A stretch of DNA of 64,000 bases from Bacteroidales bacterium WCE2008 (lineage in GTDB: Bacteria > Bacteroidota > Bacteroidia > Bacteroidales > UBA932): positions 407,679-471,678 of the forward strand of contig FUZM01000003.1 in NCBI GenBank assembly GCA_900167925.1, given 5' to 3'. Shown here in pieces: positions 8,168 to 16,693 of the stretch. The notes below the pieces were generated by a model that did no database searches, had not been told where the DNA came from, and saw only the letters and a list, made by a program, of their open reading frames with translations. Numbering within the stretch: the stretch's first letter is position 1; every line of letters starts with the position of its first letter. Position numbers and translations under genes: made by a program.

Positions 8168-8950
8168 CTAGCCCAAAACCACATCCAGGACCATCATCAG
8201 AGCGAAGCCGACGGCAAATCCGACAGTGCTGATATTGGAGTGTTTACCGGTTGAAGCTTCCGGAATCAGCTCCTCTATCACGACATAAAGCATCGCTCCG
8301 GCAGCGAATGCCAGAAGGTACGGCATCATCGGGGTAACGATCGAAGCGAGAAGCAGGACAAGCAGTCCGCCGATAGGCTCGACGATACCGCTGAGGCTGC
8401 CGATTCCGAAGGAACGGAGACGTGTGTTGCCGACTGCGCGAAGAGGCATCGATATGATCGCCCCCTCGGGGATATTCTGGATAGCTATACCGAGGGAAAG
8501 GGCCAGAGCACCGGCTACAGACATGCCCACATCCGAGCTGAGAGCGCCGGCGATAGCGACTCCGACGGCCATTCCCTCCGGGAGATTATGGATGGTCACG
8601 GCAAGAGACAGCATCGTCGTCTTCGACAGATGGCTCTCAGGGCCTTCCTGATCACCATCGAGATGCAGGTGCGGAGTGATATAGTCTATAAGGAGCAGGA
8701 ACGCGAAACCGGCAAGAAGGCCGACAGTCGCAGGGACTACCGACAGTTTTCCATCCCCCATCTCCATGGCGGGGATAAGAAGGGACCATACAGACGCGGC
8801 GACCATGACTCCGGACGCGAAGCCGAGCAGAGCTTTCTGAAGCTTTTCCGGCATCTCCTTCTTCATGAAGAACACGAAGGCAGAGCCGAGCACAGTTCCG
8901 GCAAAAGGTATGAGCAGACCTAAAGCTATGCCGCCGATCCCACCGTCCAT
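8168..8950 (-). CDS. ZIP-family divalent metal transporter
   Basis: 260 aa, about eight transmembrane helices. The two ZIP metal-site motifs are visible: HNLPEGMAVG in helix IV and NIPEGAIIS in helix V. A histidine-poor cytoplasmic loop (PHLHLDGDQEGPESHLS) lies between helices III and IV. It matches the GufA/ZupT-like group, which moves zinc and other divalent metals into the cytoplasm. It is last in a minus-strand transcript, 6 nt after the first deoxynucleoside kinase gene; the pairing with nucleotide salvage is probably only transcriptional. Confidence 0.9.
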   Translation of the reverse strand: MDGGIGGIALGLLIPFAGTVLGSAFVFFMKKEMPEKLQKALLGFASGVMVAASVWSLLIPAMEMGDGKLSVVPATVGLLAGFAFLLLIDYITPHLHLDGDQEGPESHLSKTTMLSLAVTIHNLPEGMAVGVAIAGALSSDVGMSVAGALALSLGIAIQNIPEGAIISMPLRAVGNTRLRSFGIGSLSGIVEPIGGLLVLLLASIVTPMMPYLLAFAAGAMLYVVIEELIPEASTGKHSNISTVGFAVGFALMMVLDVVLG

Positions 8951-8956
8951 AGACTG

Positions 8957-9577
8957 TTATTTTTGAGGGAAAAGACCGAACATCTGTCCGTCGATCATGT
9001 CGGTAACGGTCTGGAAGTCCTCCGGACGGTTTCCGAACTTGATGCGGTCAGCATCTATGACGAGCAGATTACCCTTATAGTCCTTGATCCAGTTCTCGTA
9101 TCTCTCGTTGAGACCGGTAAGATAGTCGATACGGATGCTTTTCTCGTACTCGCGGCCCCTCTTCTGGATCTGGGACACGAGATTAGGGATAGAACTCTTG
9201 AGATAGATAAGCAGGTCTGGCGGATTGACCAGGGACATCATCAGGTCGAAGAGATCCGAATAGTTCTCGAAGTCCCTTGTGCTCATAAGGCCCATAGCAT
9301 GCAGGTTCGGCGCGAATATCCTGGCGTCCTCGTAGATAGTCCTGTCCTGGATTATGACGTCGTCGCATTTGGAAATGTCGACGACATCCTTGAACCTCTT
9401 GTTGAGGAAGTAAATCTGGAGATTGAAGCTCCACCTCTCCATATCCTCATAGAAATCAGAGAGATATGGATTGAAATCCACAGACTCGAACTTAGGCGTC
9501 CAGCCATAATGGGCCGCCAGCATCTTGGTAAGAGTAGTCTTACCCGAACCGATGTTTCCTGCTATCGCTATATGCAT
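8957..9577 (-). CDS. Deoxynucleoside kinase (dAK/dGK family)
   Basis: 206 aa. P-loop GNIGSGKTT at residues 7-15, the family's DRTIYED motif (about 83-89) after the base-binding segment, and the lid arginines in KRGREYEKSIR. This is the bacterial deoxyadenosine/deoxyguanosine kinase family, which makes dNMPs in salvage. Its start overlaps the end of a homologous kinase by 10 nt, so the two are translationally coupled and probably form a pair with different base preference, like the Lactobacillus dAK/dGK heterodimer. Which copy uses which nucleoside cannot be told. Confidence 0.9.
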   Translation of the reverse strand: MHIAIAGNIGSGKTTLTKMLAAHYGWTPKFESVDFNPYLSDFYEDMERWSFNLQIYFLNKRFKDVVDISKCDDVIIQDRTIYEDARIFAPNLHAMGLMSTRDFENYSDLFDLMMSLVNPPDLLIYLKSSIPNLVSQIQKRGREYEKSIRIDYLTGLNERYENWIKDYKGNLLVIDADRIKFGNRPEDFQTVTDMIDGQMFGLFPQK

Positions 9578-10215
9578 AATCCTTGTATATTGTTTGTCTG
9601 ACCAAATAAACTGAAGAGTTCCGAATCGATCCTTTCCGTAATCATCGCGAAGTCCTCAGGCCTGCTCTCGAAATCCAGCCCGTCCACATCGATCGTGAGC
9701 ACATGCCCCTTATAGTCCTCATTGATGAATTTCTCGTACTTTTCGTTCAGCCCCTGCAGATAGCTGAGGTTCATCCCCTGCTCGTACTCGCGCCCTCTCT
9801 TCTGGATCTGGGCGACAAGATGCGGGACGGAACTCTTCAGGTAGATCATCAGGTCAGGAGCCTTCACCATCGACATCATCAGGTTGAAAAGTCTCATGTA
9901 AGTCTCGAAATCCCTCTTCGAAAGATTCCCCTGTTCATAGTTGTTGGCGACGAATACATAGACGCCCTCGAAGATTGTCCTGTCCTGGATTATCACATTA
10001 TCCGACTTGGCTATCTCCATGAGGTCCTGGAAACGCTGCTCGAGGAAATATATCTCAAGGTTGAACGACCATCTCTGGATATCCTTGTAGTAATCCTCCA
10101 GGTATGGGTTATATGTGACAGACTCGTATTTCGGGGTCCATCCATAATAATCCACAAGCATTCTCGTCAGAGTGGTCTTCCCTGCACCGATATTTCCGGC
10201 AACACCAATGAACAT
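9568..10215 (-). CDS. Deoxynucleoside kinase (dAK/dGK family), paralogue
   Basis: 215 aa, strongly similar along its length to the kinase encoded downstream: P-loop GNIGAGKTT at 7-15, DRTIFEG at about 83-89, and lid QKRGREYEQGMN. It is the first gene of the kinase-kinase-ZIP transcript. A Bacteroidetes -7 element (TAAATTTG) lies 20 nt upstream of its start. Side-by-side paralogues point to a tandem duplication followed by specialisation. Confidence 0.9.
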   Translation of the reverse strand: MFIGVAGNIGAGKTTLTRMLVDYYGWTPKYESVTYNPYLEDYYKDIQRWSFNLEIYFLEQRFQDLMEIAKSDNVIIQDRTIFEGVYVFVANNYEQGNLSKRDFETYMRLFNLMMSMVKAPDLMIYLKSSVPHLVAQIQKRGREYEQGMNLSYLQGLNEKYEKFINEDYKGHVLTIDVDGLDFESRPEDFAMITERIDSELFSLFGQTNNIQGLCI

Positions 10216-10235
10216 AGTATGTATTTATGATTCTA

Positions 10236-10243
10236 CAAATTTA
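10236..10243 (-). promoter_or_regulatory. -7 element for the kinase operon
   Basis: The minus strand reads TAAATTTG, an exact TAnnTTTG match, 21 nt before the ATG of the 215-aa kinase. It is back-to-back with a plus-strand element at 10256-10263. Confidence 0.5.
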
Positions 10244-10255
10244 GAGGAATTTTTG

Positions 10256-10263
10256 TAATTTTG
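10256..10263 (+). promoter_or_regulatory. -7 element for the MBL-uvrA operon
   Basis: TAATTTTG, an exact TAnnTTTG match, 21 nt before the ATG at 10285. With the minus-strand element at 10236-10243 it makes a compact divergent promoter. Confidence 0.5.
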
Positions 10264-10284
10264 TAAAAATATGTTCCATCACTT

Positions 10285-10992
10285 ATGCTGAATATCCGAA
10301 ATTTCACATTCAATCTTTTCCAGGAAGTCTGCACCCTCCTCTGGGATGACACTCTGGAAGGAGCGATCGTGGATCCGGGCTGTCTCGGAGAGGCCGAATG
10401 CAGCCGGCTGACGGACTACGTCAGGGACAACGGCATAAGAATCAAGATGATACTTCTGACCCACGGGCACTTCGACCATATATACGGAGTCCCGGCGATG
10501 GTCGCCGAATACGGGGTTCCCGTCTATATGAACCCGGCCGACAAAGTCCTGCTGGAGAACAACCATTTACTCTCAGGAGTCTTCGGGATGCCCGACGCTC
10601 CGAGAGACTTCGCCACGAAGGACATAAAGGAAGGCGACAGGCTCAGTTTCGGCAAAACTGAGTTCGAGGTCATAGAGACGCCAGGGCATACTCCCGGCTG
10701 CGTCTGCTTCTACGACAGGGCGGACAAACTGCTTATCAGCGGAGATACTCTGTTCGCCGGCAGCATCGGCCGCACCGACAGCGCCTGGGGCGACTACGAC
10801 AAGGAGATCGTAAGTATCATGGACAAGATCATGGGACTGGACGGGGATGTCGCCGTGATTCCGGGCCACGGGCCCAAGACCGATATCGCTTACGAGCGCA
10901 CGCACAATCCGTTTCTACAGCCTTTCAACGAGCCCGACGACGATCTCGACTGGGATGGCGAGGGCATCAGCATCGACGGAGATTTTCAATAA
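10285..10992 (+). CDS. Metallo-beta-lactamase-fold hydrolase (glyoxalase II-like)
   Basis: 235 aa. Metal-binding motif THGHFDHIYG (about 52-61), then GHTPGCVCF with the third histidine, SGDTLFAGSIGRTD with the bridging aspartate and IPGHGP near the C-terminus. These give the full di-metal site of the YcbL/glyoxalase II-like group of thioester or lactone hydrolases. The real substrate is not known; Bacteroidetes carry several such genes. The stop codon overlaps the start of uvrA (TAATG), so the two are co-translated. Confidence 0.88.
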   Translation: MLNIRNFTFNLFQEVCTLLWDDTLEGAIVDPGCLGEAECSRLTDYVRDNGIRIKMILLTHGHFDHIYGVPAMVAEYGVPVYMNPADKVLLENNHLLSGVFGMPDAPRDFATKDIKEGDRLSFGKTEFEVIETPGHTPGCVCFYDRADKLLISGDTLFAGSIGRTDSAWGDYDKEIVSIMDKIMGLDGDVAVIPGHGPKTDIAYERTHNPFLQPFNEPDDDLDWDGEGISIDGDFQ

Positions 10993-13781
10993 TGGGTAAA
11001 GAATATATCGAAATACGAGGAGCGAAGGCCCACAACCTCAAAGGAGCGAGCCTGAGCATCCCGCGCAACGAATTTGTCGTCGTCACCGGACTCAGCGGCA
11101 GCGGCAAGTCTTCGCTTGCATTCGACACGATATACGCAGAAGGCCAGAGAAGGTACATGGATACGCTGAGCACCTATGCGAAGCATTTCATGGGCATTCT
11201 GGAGAAGCCTGAGGTCGAGGAGATCACCGGTCTCAGCCCGATAATCGCAATCGAGCAGAAGACTACCGGCAACAACCCGCGTTCGACCGTAGGCACGATA
11301 ACAGAGATATACGATTTCCTGCGACTGCTATACGCCAGGGCTTCGAGGGCCTATTCCCCTTCCACCGGGAAGGAGATGGTCCGCTATACCGACGAGCAGA
11401 TCACAGACCTGATACTTACGAACTACGGAGGCCGCAAATGTTACCTTCTCGCTCCGCTCGTCAGAGGGCGTAAAGGCCATTACAAGGAGCTCTTCGACCA
11501 GATGCGCAAGCGCGGATATACGCAGGTACGCATCGACGGCGAGCTGAAGGATCTTTCCGAGGTGACCCAGCTGGACAGGTACAAGGCCCATTTCATCGAG
11601 CTCGTGATCGACAAGCTCAAGCCGGACGCCTCGGATGCCAAGCGTATCCGCGAGTCGGTACTTACCGCCCTTACGAGAGGCAAAGGCTCCCTGGCAGTAA
11701 TGGACATGGAGACCGGTGCCCTGCAGCATTATTCAAGACATCTCGTCGATCCTGACAGCGGGCTTTCGCTGCAGGAACCGGCGCCTCATTCGTTCTCGTT
11801 CAACTCTCCGGAGGGCTACTGTCCGCACTGCAAAGGCCTCGGAATGATTGTCGATGTCAATATCGATGCGATAATCCCTGACCGCAATGTTTCGATCGCC
11901 GACGGAGGTATCGTCCCTCTCGGAAAGATACGGGAAACCAGAAAATTCGATATTATACGCTCTATAGCGCGCAAATACAATTTCTCCCTTTATGATCCTA
12001 TAGCCGCGATTCCGGACGAAGCCGTGTCTCTGATAGTTTTCGGTTCGGACGAGCTGTTCAGGGTCGGGGACGGCGCCCTCTCGGAGATGGTGGCCTTCCC
12101 CGGGATTGTGGATGACATAGACGACAAGATCGTATGTCCGGTCTGCAAAGGCACGCGTCTGAATGAGCAGACCAACTGTTTCCGGATCGACGGAAAGACG
12201 ATCGCGGAAGTTTCGTCGATGGAGATTAGCGCCCTGAAGGAGTGGCTGGATTCGCTGCCGGAGAAGATGACCGGCAGGGAGAACAGGATCGGACGCGACA
12301 TTCTCAAGGAGCTCCGGGAAAGGGTCCGTTTCATGCTGGACGTCGGCCTGGACTATCTTTCTCTGGACAGGGCTACCGCATCCCTTTCCGGAGGTGAAAG
12401 CCAGCGCATCCGTCTGGCCACACAGATAGGCTCCAAGCTGGTCAATGTGCTCTACATCCTCGATGAGCCGAGCATCGGCCTGCATCAGAGAGACAACCGG
12501 AAGCTGATCAATTCGCTGAAGGAGCTGCGCGACGAGGGCAACTCGATCATGGTCGTCGAACATGATGCCGAGACCATGTATGCGTCCGACTGGCTCGTAG
12601 ATGTCGGTCCGGGCGCCGGAGAGGAAGGAGGCCGGATCTGCCTGAGCGCTCCGGCGGACTATCTCCTGAAGGGAAAGAAGCCTGATCCGGACACGCTGAA
12701 GCATTGTATCGTCGGCCCGTCCCTGACGCTGGAGTATCTGCGCGGGGCCTCCGAGATCGCCGTCCCTAAGCACAGGCGGCTGGGGAACGGGAATTCTCTC
12801 GGACTGCGAGGAGCGTCGGGCAACAATCTCAAGAATATAGACATAGATTTTCCGCTGGGATGCTTCATCGGCATAAGCGGAGTCAGCGGCAGCGGCAAGT
12901 CTTCTCTCATCAACGAGACGCTGATGCCTATACTGAAGAACAAGTTCTACAATGCCAAGCTTAAGCCGCTTCCTTATACGGCTCTGCACGGCATCAGGAA
13001 TATAGACAAGCTTATCGAGATCGACCAGAGTCCTATTGGACGCACTCCCCGGAGCAATCCGGCCACCTTTACTGGAGTATTCAACGATATCCGCACTCTG
13101 TTTGCGGAGACCGTCGATGCCAAGGTACGCGGTTTCGGTTCGGGAAGGTTCTCGTTCAATGTCCCGGGAGGACGGTGCGAGGCCTGCAAGGGAGCGGGCA
13201 TCAAGGTCATCGAGATGAACTTCCTGCCGTCCGTACATGTTCCATGCGACGAGTGCCGCGGGCGCAGGTACAAGGACGATACTCTTGCTGTGCGTTACAA
13301 GGGAAAGAATATAAATGACGTACTGGAGATGCCTATCAGCGAGGCCTACGAGTTCTTCAAGCCTGTGCCGAAGATTGCGCAGAAGCTTAAGGCCCTGCTT
13401 GATGTCGGGCTCGGATATGTGCATCTGGGCCAGTCGGCCGTGACGCTTTCCGGAGGTGAAAGCCAGCGCATGAAACTTGCGGCCGAACTTTTCCGAAAGG
13501 CTACGGGAAATACGCTTTATATTCTTGACGAGCCTACCACAGGCCTGCATTTTGAAGATATAAAAGTATTGCTCGGGGTTCTGCAGCAGCTTGTGGACCA
13601 GGGTAATACTGTAATTATAATCGAGCATAATCTGGACGTGCTCAAGTCGGTGGATTATATTTTCGATCTCGGTCCGGACGGCGGACGCAGGGGCGGATAT
13701 ATAGTTGCCGAGGGTACTCCGGAGCAGCTTGCCAAGAATCCGGATTCGGTTACCGGACCATATTTAAAGGAAGTACTATGA
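10992..13781 (+). CDS. uvrA: Excinuclease ABC subunit UvrA
   Basis: 929 aa, close to the usual 940. It is the damage-recognition ATPase of nucleotide excision repair. Two ABC modules are seen: Walker A GLSGSGKSS near residue 33 and GVSGSGKSS near residue 635, each with its own LSGGESQR signature. Zinc-binding cysteine pairs occur as CPHC and CPVC in the first half and CEAC...CDEC in the second. Start ATG overlaps the stop of the metallo-hydrolase; its own stop overlaps the next gene by 4 nt (ATGA). A second UvrA may exist elsewhere, as is common in Bacteroidetes. Confidence 0.96.
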   Translation: MGKEYIEIRGAKAHNLKGASLSIPRNEFVVVTGLSGSGKSSLAFDTIYAEGQRRYMDTLSTYAKHFMGILEKPEVEEITGLSPIIAIEQKTTGNNPRSTVGTITEIYDFLRLLYARASRAYSPSTGKEMVRYTDEQITDLILTNYGGRKCYLLAPLVRGRKGHYKELFDQMRKRGYTQVRIDGELKDLSEVTQLDRYKAHFIELVIDKLKPDASDAKRIRESVLTALTRGKGSLAVMDMETGALQHYSRHLVDPDSGLSLQEPAPHSFSFNSPEGYCPHCKGLGMIVDVNIDAIIPDRNVSIADGGIVPLGKIRETRKFDIIRSIARKYNFSLYDPIAAIPDEAVSLIVFGSDELFRVGDGALSEMVAFPGIVDDIDDKIVCPVCKGTRLNEQTNCFRIDGKTIAEVSSMEISALKEWLDSLPEKMTGRENRIGRDILKELRERVRFMLDVGLDYLSLDRATASLSGGESQRIRLATQIGSKLVNVLYILDEPSIGLHQRDNRKLINSLKELRDEGNSIMVVEHDAETMYASDWLVDVGPGAGEEGGRICLSAPADYLLKGKKPDPDTLKHCIVGPSLTLEYLRGASEIAVPKHRRLGNGNSLGLRGASGNNLKNIDIDFPLGCFIGISGVSGSGKSSLINETLMPILKNKFYNAKLKPLPYTALHGIRNIDKLIEIDQSPIGRTPRSNPATFTGVFNDIRTLFAETVDAKVRGFGSGRFSFNVPGGRCEACKGAGIKVIEMNFLPSVHVPCDECRGRRYKDDTLAVRYKGKNINDVLEMPISEAYEFFKPVPKIAQKLKALLDVGLGYVHLGQSAVTLSGGESQRMKLAAELFRKATGNTLYILDEPTTGLHFEDIKVLLGVLQQLVDQGNTVIIIEHNLDVLKSVDYIFDLGPDGGRRGGYIVAEGTPEQLAKNPDSVTGPYLKEVL

Positions 13782-15496
13782 CATCTATCAGAATCTTATG
13801 CAAGAATACGGGCAAGTACATCAGTGTGGAGGCCGGTTCCTCTCTTTACGAGATCTCCGAGCAGTTCTGCAAGGTTGTAAAGGACCCGAAGACGGGAGTC
13901 GAATACAGGGTCATTTCGGCCCTTGTGGACAACAAGCTCAAGGAGCTTGACTTTACCGTCTTCCATCCGCATGAGGTGGAGTTCCTCGGCTATAACCATG
14001 CCGACGGCCGGAGGACATATATCCGTTCTCTGGCTTTCATGCTCCAGAACGCGGTGCGCAAGATCTATCCGGACAAGATTCTGGTGGTGGACCATTCGCT
14101 GCCGAGCGGTCTCTACTGCGAGATTCTCTCATATGATGAGAATGATACGACAGATATCCATGCCCATTCGAAGCCTGTCGTTCCGGATCTGGAGCTGCTG
14201 AAGCAGGAGATGAAGAACCTTTCTTCAAGGGATCTCCGTTTCACCAAGAAGAAGATTCCGGCAGAGGAAGGGATTAAGATATTCGAGAACAACAAACAGT
14301 TCCATAAGGCACGTCTTGAGGAGTCGCTTGGACGATTCTTCCTCAGCGTATATTATCTTGACGGCCAGGCCGACACTTTCCATGGGCCTCTCGCATATTC
14401 TACCGGGGTGATCAAGGTGTTCAATCTGGTGCATTTCGGCAAGGGATTCTGCCTTCAGTACCCTTCTATCTCCGATCCTCAGAAGGTTATCCCTTACAAG
14501 GAGCAGTCTAAGGTTGCATCATCTCTCGAGGAATATTCCCAGTGGTGCAAGACTATCGGCATACTCGGAGTGGGCACTCTCAACAAGGCTATCCGTAACG
14601 GCCGTGCAATCGAGCTTATCAACATTTCAGAGGCGCGGATGGAGCGTCATTATGCCGATATCGCCGACAAGATCTTTGCCGAGAAGTCCCGGATAAGGAT
14701 TGTGTTCATCGCAGGTCCTTCTTCAAGCGGCAAGACGTCTTCTTCGCTGCGTATCGCCCAGCAGTGCAAGGTACTGGGCATGAAGCCTAAAGTAATCGAG
14801 CTGGACAATTATTTCGTTTCGCGTAAGTTCACTCCGCGGGATGAGGACGGGAATCTTGATTTCGAGTGTCTGGAGGCCATGGACCTCAAGCTTCTGAACA
14901 AGCATCTGAATGCTTTGCTTGCCGGAGAGAAGGTCGAGCTCCCGCGTTTTGATTTCCTCCGTGGCGAGCCTGTTTTCGAGGGCAATTTCATGCAGCTGGA
15001 AGACAATGATATCCTTATCATGGAGGGTATCCATGCTCTTGATCCTGCGATGGTCCCTGAGGTGGACAACAACCGTATCTTCAGGGTCTACGCTTCAGCC
15101 CTGACGTCTCTGAATCTTGACGAGAACAACAATATCTCCACTTCCGACAACCGTATCCTCCGCCGCATGGTCCGGGATTACAATTACCGCGGGCATACTC
15201 CGGAGAATACTATTAACGGGTGGCAGAGCGTACGCCGTGGCGAGGAGAAGTATATCTTCCCGTTCCAGGAGAATGCCGATGCGCAGATAAACACGGCTTT
15301 GATGTACGAGCTTCCTCTTCTGAAGTACTATGCTGAGCCTCTGCTCCGCCGTATCACTCCTAACAGCCCGGCCTACACCGAGGCCGTACGCCTGCTGAAG
15401 TTCCTTGACTATATCGTCGCTCTTCAGCCTAACGAGATCGCCGCCATTCCTCCGACTTCGATAATGCGCGAATTCATTGGCGGCCAGACCCTCTAG
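13778..15496 (+). CDS. Nucleoside (uridine-like) kinase with TGS/ThrRS-like N-terminal region
   Basis: 572 aa. The N-terminal about 250 residues resemble the TGS and second additional domains of threonyl-tRNA synthetase (regions around 10-60 and 145-215). The C-terminal about 280 residues are a phosphoribulokinase/uridine kinase P-loop domain: Walker A AGPSSSGKTSSS (about 312-323), then IELDNYFVSR and a DILIMEGIHAL Walker B-like strand. Such fusions are widespread in Bacteroidetes and Clostridia and are annotated as nucleoside kinase; the physiological substrate is not firmly known. Translation is coupled to uvrA by a 4-nt overlap. Confidence 0.85.
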   Translation: MTSIRILCKNTGKYISVEAGSSLYEISEQFCKVVKDPKTGVEYRVISALVDNKLKELDFTVFHPHEVEFLGYNHADGRRTYIRSLAFMLQNAVRKIYPDKILVVDHSLPSGLYCEILSYDENDTTDIHAHSKPVVPDLELLKQEMKNLSSRDLRFTKKKIPAEEGIKIFENNKQFHKARLEESLGRFFLSVYYLDGQADTFHGPLAYSTGVIKVFNLVHFGKGFCLQYPSISDPQKVIPYKEQSKVASSLEEYSQWCKTIGILGVGTLNKAIRNGRAIELINISEARMERHYADIADKIFAEKSRIRIVFIAGPSSSGKTSSSLRIAQQCKVLGMKPKVIELDNYFVSRKFTPRDEDGNLDFECLEAMDLKLLNKHLNALLAGEKVELPRFDFLRGEPVFEGNFMQLEDNDILIMEGIHALDPAMVPEVDNNRIFRVYASALTSLNLDENNNISTSDNRILRRMVRDYNYRGHTPENTINGWQSVRRGEEKYIFPFQENADAQINTALMYELPLLKYYAEPLLRRITPNSPAYTEAVRLLKFLDYIVALQPNEIAAIPPTSIMREFIGGQTL

Positions 15497-15530
15497 GAAC
15501 CCCATTTACTAAACACTAAAGCATAAAACT

Positions 15531-15716
15531 ATGAGTACATTAATTTACCTTGCAGGCATCGTCCTGGCAATCGTCGCAGTTCTTGACATCGTCAAGAAGC
15601 CTATCAAGACAAGCGGAAAGATAATCGCTTCAGTCATCCTTCTGCTGACCAGCTGGGTCGGTCTTATCATCTACTACCTCTACGCCAAGGACCACCTCAC
15701 CGACTGGTTCAAATAA
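15531..15716 (+). CDS. Small membrane protein, PLDc_N-like
   Basis: 61 aa with two predicted transmembrane helices (about 4-20 and 29-50) and a short charged link. The ending WVGLIIYYLYAKDHLTDWF fits the phospholipase D N-terminal (PLDc_N) family, which also exists as free-standing small proteins of unknown role. It lies 34 nt after the nucleoside kinase gene and may be the last gene of that operon. Its stop overlaps by 8 nt the convergent ABC ATPase gene. Confidence 0.75.
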   Translation: MSTLIYLAGIVLAIVAVLDIVKKPIKTSGKIIASVILLLTSWVGLIIYYLYAKDHLTDWFK

Positions 15717-16374
15717 TGTAGCCGTGCTTGATGAGGTCGGCTTTTGTCTGGATGGGGAAGGTGTAGCCGTCCTTGATCAGGTAGAGCTCGTCCGACACGG
15801 GTAGCAGTGCCTCATACATATGGTCGGAGACTATGATTCCCTTGCGCTTCTTTTCCGCGAGGATGAGATTCTGTATCTTCTCCACGTCCTTCGGGGCGAT
15901 GTAGGAGAATGGCTCGTCCAGAAGGCAGAATTCGGAGGCAGACCTGAGCACAAGGTATATTTCCGCGAGCCGGGCCTCTCCTCCGGAGAGCTCATGGAAG
16001 CGCTTCCCCTGTTTATTCAGGAAACGTACGTCAAACGACACCAGACCGTCGTAGTCGACATGGTACAAGTCAAACGCTTCCTTCAGCGTCATCCTCGCCG
16101 GCATGAACAAGCCCTGGGGAAGATACTTTACCCTTTTGCCGATACTGTTGTAGTCGGTATCCATCTCATCGTTGAACCGCACGAACAGGTTCTGGGCCTT
16201 AATCCCGCCCATTATGCACCTGAACAGACAGGACTTCCCGACCCCGTTCCTTCCGAAGAGGCCGGTAACCTTGCCGGTCTCGGAAGTTATGAACGCACTC
16301 CGGAGGACGATCTGCTGACCGAATTCGAGATGCACGCTGTCAACCAGCATCTTATTTATCCTATCTGACGACAT
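15709..16374 (-). CDS. ABC transporter ATP-binding protein
   Basis: 221 aa, one nucleotide-binding domain. Walker A GLFGRNGVGKS (about 38-48), signature LSGGEAR in place of the usual LSGGQ, then Walker B as FCLLDEPFSYI (about 150-160) and a switch histidine in SDHMYE. Its start overlaps by 14 nt the end of a tiny membrane protein gene, which in turn sits 12 nt downstream of the GH97 gene, so this ATPase ends the starch transcript. It could drive a very small permease or be a non-transport ABC protein; the sequence does not decide. Confidence 0.82.
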   Translation of the reverse strand: MSSDRINKMLVDSVHLEFGQQIVLRSAFITSETGKVTGLFGRNGVGKSCLFRCIMGGIKAQNLFVRFNDEMDTDYNSIGKRVKYLPQGLFMPARMTLKEAFDLYHVDYDGLVSFDVRFLNKQGKRFHELSGGEARLAEIYLVLRSASEFCLLDEPFSYIAPKDVEKIQNLILAEKKRKGIIVSDHMYEALLPVSDELYLIKDGYTFPIQTKADLIKHGYII

Positions 16375-16681
16375 TACCGATGAAGCATGAAACAGAAATC
16401 AGGACAATGAAGAATAAAAACTCCGTCACGACCGGGATCAGATAGTACTCGATCTTGCTGATGCCCAGATTCAGATAGAAATAAATAGCATGCTTGTTCT
16501 GGAACGACTCGCACAGATACAGGATTACTGGTATGCATAACAGTTTCATCGTCATGCATACCGGTATCGCCACGGGATAGAAGAAGCACACTATGGCGGC
16601 AGCAATGGAAAACAATGCCGATATCACATAAAAATGCACTCCGTATCTTTCCGAAAGACGTATTTTCTGTATCAGAGTCAT
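16361..16681 (-). CDS. Small multi-pass membrane protein, likely partner of the ABC ATPase
   Basis: 106 aa with about three hydrophobic segments (about 18-40, 42-60 and 80-103). A polar stretch between them (CESFQNKHAIYFYLNLGISK) resembles the coupling-helix region of reduced ABC-2-like permeases. I do not recognise a named family. Overlap of 14 nt with the downstream ATPase suggests a two-protein complex. If so, it would need to oligomerise to make a channel, as each chain is too short to be a full permease. A Shine-Dalgarno-like AGGAG precedes its ATG in the 12-nt gap after GH97. Confidence 0.65.
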   Translation of the reverse strand: MTLIQKIRLSERYGVHFYVISALFSIAAAIVCFFYPVAIPVCMTMKLLCIPVILYLCESFQNKHAIYFYLNLGISKIEYYLIPVVTEFLFFIVLISVSCFIGNVVR

Positions 16682-16693
16682 CAGGACAGCTCC

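Noticed and set aside
11733..13628. 631-codon minus-strand frame opposite uvrA
   Set aside because: UvrA motifs are complete on the plus strand; the antisense frame lacks recognisable features and any promoter.
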